64,000 nt of DNA, from NCBI GenBank assembly GCA_030015575.1, contig CM057337.1:339646583-339710582 (forward strand), written 5' to 3'. Both the position numbers and the translations under genes were made by a program. The notes under the pieces were generated by a model, which worked only from the letters and a program-made list of their open reading frames with translations, was not told the DNA's origin and searched no databases. Shown here in pieces: positions 59,651 through 64,000 of this stretch; the stretch's first letter is position 1; each line of letters begins with the position of its first letter. This stretch comes from Agapanthus africanus. Lineage: Eukaryota; Streptophyta; Magnoliopsida; Asparagales; Amaryllidaceae.

Positions 59651-60939
59651 TGGACCCAGCTCTTATTGCTAAAGCTCCTTATCCTAATCGGTTAAGGGGT
59701 AACAAATCGAGTCCACATATGGAGAAGATTATGGACATGTTTAAGCAAGTTAACATCAACATCCCTCTCCTAGATGCTATACAACAAGTTCCGTCCTATG
59801 CGAAAATTCTTAAGAACTTGTGCACTAGAAAGAGGAAGACTCAAGTGCCGAAAAAAGTTTTTATGTCAAGTACAGTTGACACGACTTTTTCCCAACAATT
59901 ACCAAGGCAACGTAAGGACCCTGGCTGTCCTACTATTTCTATTTCTATTGGGGATAAACACATTAACCGTGATCTACTTGACCTTGGCGCTAGTGTTAAC
60001 TTGCTTCCATATTCAGTCTATGAGCAACTAGGTATCGGAGTGTTAAAGCCCTCGAACATAACTCTCCAGATGGCTGACCGATCAATCACCAAACCTAGGG
60101 GTGAACTAGAGGATGTATTGATAAAAATCGGGGAATTTGTATTTCCTGTGGACTTTATTGTTCTTGATACACAGCCTGTAGCAAACCCACGGAATCAAAC
60201 TCCGGTGATTTTAGGTCGCCCTTTTTTGGCTACTTCCAATGCTATAATCAACTGTCGTAACGGCTCTATGACCCTATCTTTCGGGAATAGGTCAATTAAG
60301 CTCAATATTTACAAGTTGGGAAGTGTACCCTCCGAACCTACTGCTCAGGTCTGTTCTGTCGAATTAATGGATGTCAACAGCAGCGAATTTGACGATCCTC
60401 ATGATACTGATCTAGACTCTTTTCATATGTTGTTGTTTGACCCAACTATTTATCATACACATACGGACTCTTCCACCGAGTTGTCCGGGTCAACAACTAA
60501 CACTGATTATGAACCGTTTTTGGAGTCTGAAGATCACCCCGCACTTTATGATGCCATTATTCTTCGGGATATCGATGAAAGATTCTCTGATAGACTCGCA
60601 CTCTTAGCAAATACAGGTGTTGAGATGAATTATCTCCAAAACAAAGAAATTGAACCTCCACCCCTTCTTCTAGACTGTAAAGAGAATGCGAGTAATCCAT
60701 CACAATCACTGCATCGTCTCTCCAAAATGAGACGCAAACACATTCTATTCCACCACTTACCTTTTCCCCACTTCTTCTTCCACCAACCGATGCAGCGCAT
60801 TGATAAAATTTTCGAATGGTTGGTGTTGACCTTCGGTCTTTGCAAAGCTTGGCATCGACCAATAATTTTGACCTCCTCTTGTGATTTTCAAAGCTTAACA
60901 TTGTTTAACTCAAGTTTGGGGGGGTTTTCTGGCTCTTGA
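59647..60939 (+). CDS. Athila/Tat-like aspartic protease frame, element H
   Basis: The open frame has 430 codons. Residues 1-70 match the gag-protease junction of this class (KAPYPNRLR.., MEKIMDMFKQVNINIPLLDAIQQVPSYAK). The retropepsin is about residues 95-225, with catalytic DLGAS at 112-116 (D112), LADR-like QMADRS at 141-146 and the second conserved strand VILGRPFL at 187-194. After about residue 230 the sequence is acidic and unfamiliar, and no reverse transcriptase follows. The first Met is unlikely to be the native start: the same frame reads upstream through GSRAHTPPSP, and the parent was probably a gag-pro fusion split by a frameshift near 59520. Confidence 0.85.
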   Translation: MMDPALIAKAPYPNRLRGNKSSPHMEKIMDMFKQVNINIPLLDAIQQVPSYAKILKNLCTRKRKTQVPKKVFMSSTVDTTFSQQLPRQRKDPGCPTISISIGDKHINRDLLDLGASVNLLPYSVYEQLGIGVLKPSNITLQMADRSITKPRGELEDVLIKIGEFVFPVDFIVLDTQPVANPRNQTPVILGRPFLATSNAIINCRNGSMTLSFGNRSIKLNIYKLGSVPSEPTAQVCSVELMDVNSSEFDDPHDTDLDSFHMLLFDPTIYHTHTDSSTELSGSTTNTDYEPFLESEDHPALYDAIILRDIDERFSDRLALLANTGVEMNYLQNKEIEPPPLLLDCKENASNPSQSLHRLSKMRRKHILFHHLPFPHFFFHQPMQRIDKIFEWLVLTFGLCKAWHRPIILTSSCDFQSLTLFNSSLGGFSGS

Positions 60940-61207
60940 AAAGAAAATTTTTACACAAAATGTGGAGCCAAAAATAAGTTTGGGGGAGGATTTTCACGAT
61001 CATATTTGTTGCCCCCATTAATAAATTTCCTCCCAGGCTTACAGGTTTTTGTGATCTAGCGGATGGCAATAGTGAAGACACTGTTGAAGACAAGTTGGGG
61101 GAGGTTTGTGCTTATTTTCGCATCATTTACATCATACTTTGCATAAGCACAAAACATTTGAAAATCTATAAAAAATTTCAAAAAATAAAAGATTTTTGTA
61201 CATATTT
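60940..61207 (+). other. Element H 3' untranslated region with purine tracts
   Basis: Purine-rich runs AAGTTTGGGGGAGG (60976-60989) and AAGTTGGGGGAGG (61092-61104) resemble the polypurine tracts of Athila-type elements. What follows does not match the 5' LTR start, so the functional tract and 3' LTR are not shown here. The region ends where the gypsy LTR begins; tattt (61203-61207) may be a target-site copy. Confidence 0.6.
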
Positions 61208-63927
61208 TGTCACGACCCGAAAGTACGGAACATGACCGGCACTTAAACTACGAACGTCTCGAGGCGTACGTAATCTAAGTAAACCGAAAACCCAGAAATC
61301 CAAACCAAGAAAAGTAGTAGAGTGCAGGAAAAACCAACTTAAAGCAAGTAGTTTCAATAGCATAAGCCGTATTATGCGGTTTTTTAAAACATCAACAAAT
61401 TTACTGAAAATTTTGGCAGAGTCTCCTTTGTAAATACTGGCCCCCAAACGGAATACAACATGAATAGTATACGAAATCAAGAAAAAGGCATCCCCAAGCG
61501 GGAGCTAGCTCTTCGTCAATCGACGGTTACAACCACACAAGCAATATAATATACAACACCAACGGCGAGGATCAAAACTCAAAAGGAAACTCAAAACCAC
61601 CAGAAATATAACGAGCGACTCTAAGGTCAAAAGAATAAACAACACTGGTCTCTATCTCAATAAATACATGTTTGGTTGATGGAACTTCTAGATACAACTG
61701 AATAATAATATACAAGATATAATGATGGGTAAGATACAAATAACCCACCTACTAGCAAGCCACCTGGAAATGGAAATAGTGCCAGCAAAGCCGTAATGAA
61801 ACCTGTACGGCGAAACCTTCAAGAACTGTGGCACAACAGGGGTGAGTTGCCAACTCGTGAGTAGAAAAACATCTACGCACAGAAATCGCATAAATAACGC
61901 AATCCTAGGTCAATGATCATAATATATCCTCAAAAATGTATATATCATGCAGCCTATAACAATGGCTAGGGTAAATATCTAACCCGAGTGTAAACTCATG
62001 TGCCCGTGTCAGTGCCTCAGGTAGCAATATATCATATGAATGAGGTATGCATGCATGAAAACAGAATACATGTAAATGAAGAAACTGTTTTCATAAATTA
62101 GTGAGATTTCCTTCGTATTTTTAAACTAAGGTATCATAAATGAAATCAGTATCAACAGTGTCTAGCATCGACACCAAACATAAATCTCACTGTCTCGAAA
62201 TATCAATGTCTCAATCTCAATATCTAGGGCGCCGTCAGTCCAGACCGGCCCCTACCATCCATCTCAAGACCACGACGGTATCCTCTGGATATCCGACGCA
62301 TCGGGTAATATCACCGGTAGGTAGTGCTCCCCAGCCAGGCTCAACGTCAACAACATATTCCTCTCGCCCCGGGGTACCATACCGGGCCCACCATGTACCC
62401 GTGACGGTTCCTCCACTCCTCGACACGGATCTCGAAAACCACAGCAAACTCATGGTGGACGACACTTTACATCACTAAAAAACCGCAACATTTTATATTT
62501 TAAAAGATCATAAGTTGTAAATTTTGCGGCTTTCCCCGAAATCCAGAAATATCATAAATCTCAAGAAATCATCACAAGTGCAGATGTCAATGATAATGAA
62601 TGCATATGGTATCAATAACCAAGTTGCAATGTATGATTAATAAACTAGGCATGTAAGGCAGGTACACTAATATCATATCAAACTACTAACTAACAAGCTA
62701 AGTCAAGCAAATATATTCTCTAAAGTGTACGTGACATGGCAATTACCGATGAAGATGTGTGTGAGCCGGCAAGTAGGTGTACGTGGTACATACGCATCAT
62801 CGGTAATGGTGCTGGTGTCCTAACAGCATGATATCAATAATGGAATATGCAGCAAAATAAGTATGCGAGGCAGAGCGAACAGCAATAATGTGCGGGAGCT
62901 GAATACTAGACACAACGATAACTAATCTGTAATAATCTAATATAAGTCCTAAAAATGGTGCCTTTTGAAATAACACGAATCATGGGGTTTTGAAAATAGG
63001 GGCTACGGTGTTTTTATGAAAAGATACGTCATTTGAAATATCCGTAGGATCCCTTGGGCTGTCTTTTAAAATACCCACGATTCGTTAGTTTTTGAAATAG
63101 GTAAGAATCGAATCTAATCTAACAACTAAACTAAACTAAAGGGGTAAGCTAACGAGCTGAACTACAGGTAAGGAAACCGCCTATCTTCTGAGTCGATACA
63201 TATACCTACCTGTATATGTATATTCGGTGATCCCGCCTCAATAATATCATAGCCGATACCATATCTATAATCAGGCATCCCAAGTCAAAAGTGCGGATCA
63301 ATCATCAATATAGCTCGTACGTAAATCCGTCGTACGGCATCCCAAATCTGGGTACGGGTCAATATCACATTCATCATACTATTCACCTGGTATCCTCTTT
63401 ATCAAATATCATGATCGCGGTACTGATCTACGTCTAGTACCATACTGATACCGCCTACGCATGCATGGACGTGTGTGAAACACTACGTCAAGGACCCGCT
63501 ACAACGTCATGTCGTATCTAAGATACGAACCCTGCTATATCACCGATCTCACGGCCTCAAATCAAATCTCATCGATTCAGCTCAATCCCAAGTATCATCC
63601 TCAGTCCGTATGTGAACACATAGTCCCATACCCATGTGAACACATAACTATAAAGAATCACATGAGCACATATTAATAGGAAAGTATGCAAGTATGTATG
63701 TGTGTATGTGTAGTGCAACACTACCCTAGGGTTCGCAACGCTAAAATAATCCAACACACCAATATCCATCCTAAGCATCGTTATTAATCCCAAATAACAT
63801 ATAATACTTGTTGGTGTGTATACGCATCCGTATACACCACCACGGACTGCGGGGGTGCTATACGCCATCCACCCGACTTCTCCCCGTAGATATAAACCTA
63901 CTCACCTGGTCCTCGATAGCCGGTGTC
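61208..63927 (-). repeat. Second G-family gypsy LTR, partial
   Basis: It begins (plus strand) TGTCACGACCCG, the missing end of the G LTR, and aligns with 50625 onward from about 61380. It shares the actggcccccaaacg stretch, the gtgagttgccaactcgtgag stretch and the gggcccaccatgtaccc stretch. It is cut at 63927 by copia I; the equivalent uninterrupted position in G is about 52350. No gene is seen. Confidence 0.85.
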
Positions 63928-64000
63928 TGTAGGGTTCCTAGGCACACAAAGGAGGTCTCACAAGGCATCAACCATGCCAATTTCAAATTTTACGGGTGCC
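63928..64000 (-). repeat. Copia LTR I, first 73 bp
   Basis: TGTAGGGTTCCTAGGCACAC and the following bases match the reversed LTR ends of E and F. The element continues beyond the window. gtgtc (63923-63927) would be the left target-site copy. Confidence 0.9.

Larger units (their letters stand above)
55072..61207 (+). mobile_element. Athila/Tat-like Ty3/gypsy element H, gag-pro only
   Basis: The order is LTR, tRNA-Asp primer-binding site, long leader, gag remnant, protease frame and purine tracts, with no reverse transcriptase, RNase H or integrase. It starts with TG at 55072 inside the integrase of G. Its 3' LTR is not seen, because the G-family LTR begins at 61208. It is either a non-autonomous derivative or truncated. 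Confidence 0.82.

Noticed and set aside
61208..63927. This LTR as the 5' LTR of element G itself
   Set aside because: No primer-binding site lies next to it, and the preceding sequence belongs to H. It reads better as a separate insertion or fragment of the same family.

Overview
The window looks like the repeat-rich nuclear DNA of a flowering plant. Essentially all 64 kb is LTR retrotransposon, and I see no host gene, rRNA, tRNA or CRISPR array. The plant assignment rests on three things: Ty1/copia elements primed by initiator tRNA-Met, a chromodomain-bearing Ty3/gypsy integrase, and an Athila/Tat-like gag-protease element primed by tRNA-Asp. A eudicot is my guess; the species cannot be read from the sequence.

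One copia family dominates, with seven insertions (named A, B, C, D, E, F and I here). LTRs are about 2.2 kb, start TGTTAGTT and end CCTACA or TTTCA, and full elements are about 10.3 kb. From left to right: the 3' part of A (1-7262, +) sits in LTR C (7263-8344, resuming at 49740-50624). D (8345-49734, +) is also in LTR C. E (16056-47181, -) is in the RNase H region of D. Inside E lie B (23273-33665, +, complete, LTRs about 99.4% identical by eye) in its leader and F (36383-46761, -, complete) in its 5' LTR. Target-site duplications are exact for B (gtatc) and F (cgtcc) and one-mismatch for D (aatct/aagct) and E (caagt/caagc).

LTR C itself sits in the LTR of a chromovirus-type gypsy element G (50625-55071, -). 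That element is broken in its integrase core by H (55072-61207, +), an Athila/Tat-like element with gag and protease remains but no reverse transcriptase or integrase. H is followed by a second gypsy LTR of the G family (61208-63927, -), which is cut by a further copia LTR (I, 63928-64000, -).

The copia family is unusual. No gag reading frame lies between the primer-binding site and pol. A 2.7-3.1 kb leader takes its place, densely packed with short perfect inverted repeats. These include a constant-length 60-nt stem-loop whose arms co-vary between copies, three consecutive hairpins with unrelated outer stems and near-identical caps that change together from element to element, and a GAAA-capped hairpin just before pol. 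Pol (protease, integrase, reverse transcriptase, RNase H) is nearly whole in A and B but damaged in both. D, E and F share the same stop codon, frameshift and three deletions yet inserted separately, so they were probably copied in trans. Most of the LTRs carry a heat-shock-element-like GAA/TTC array.
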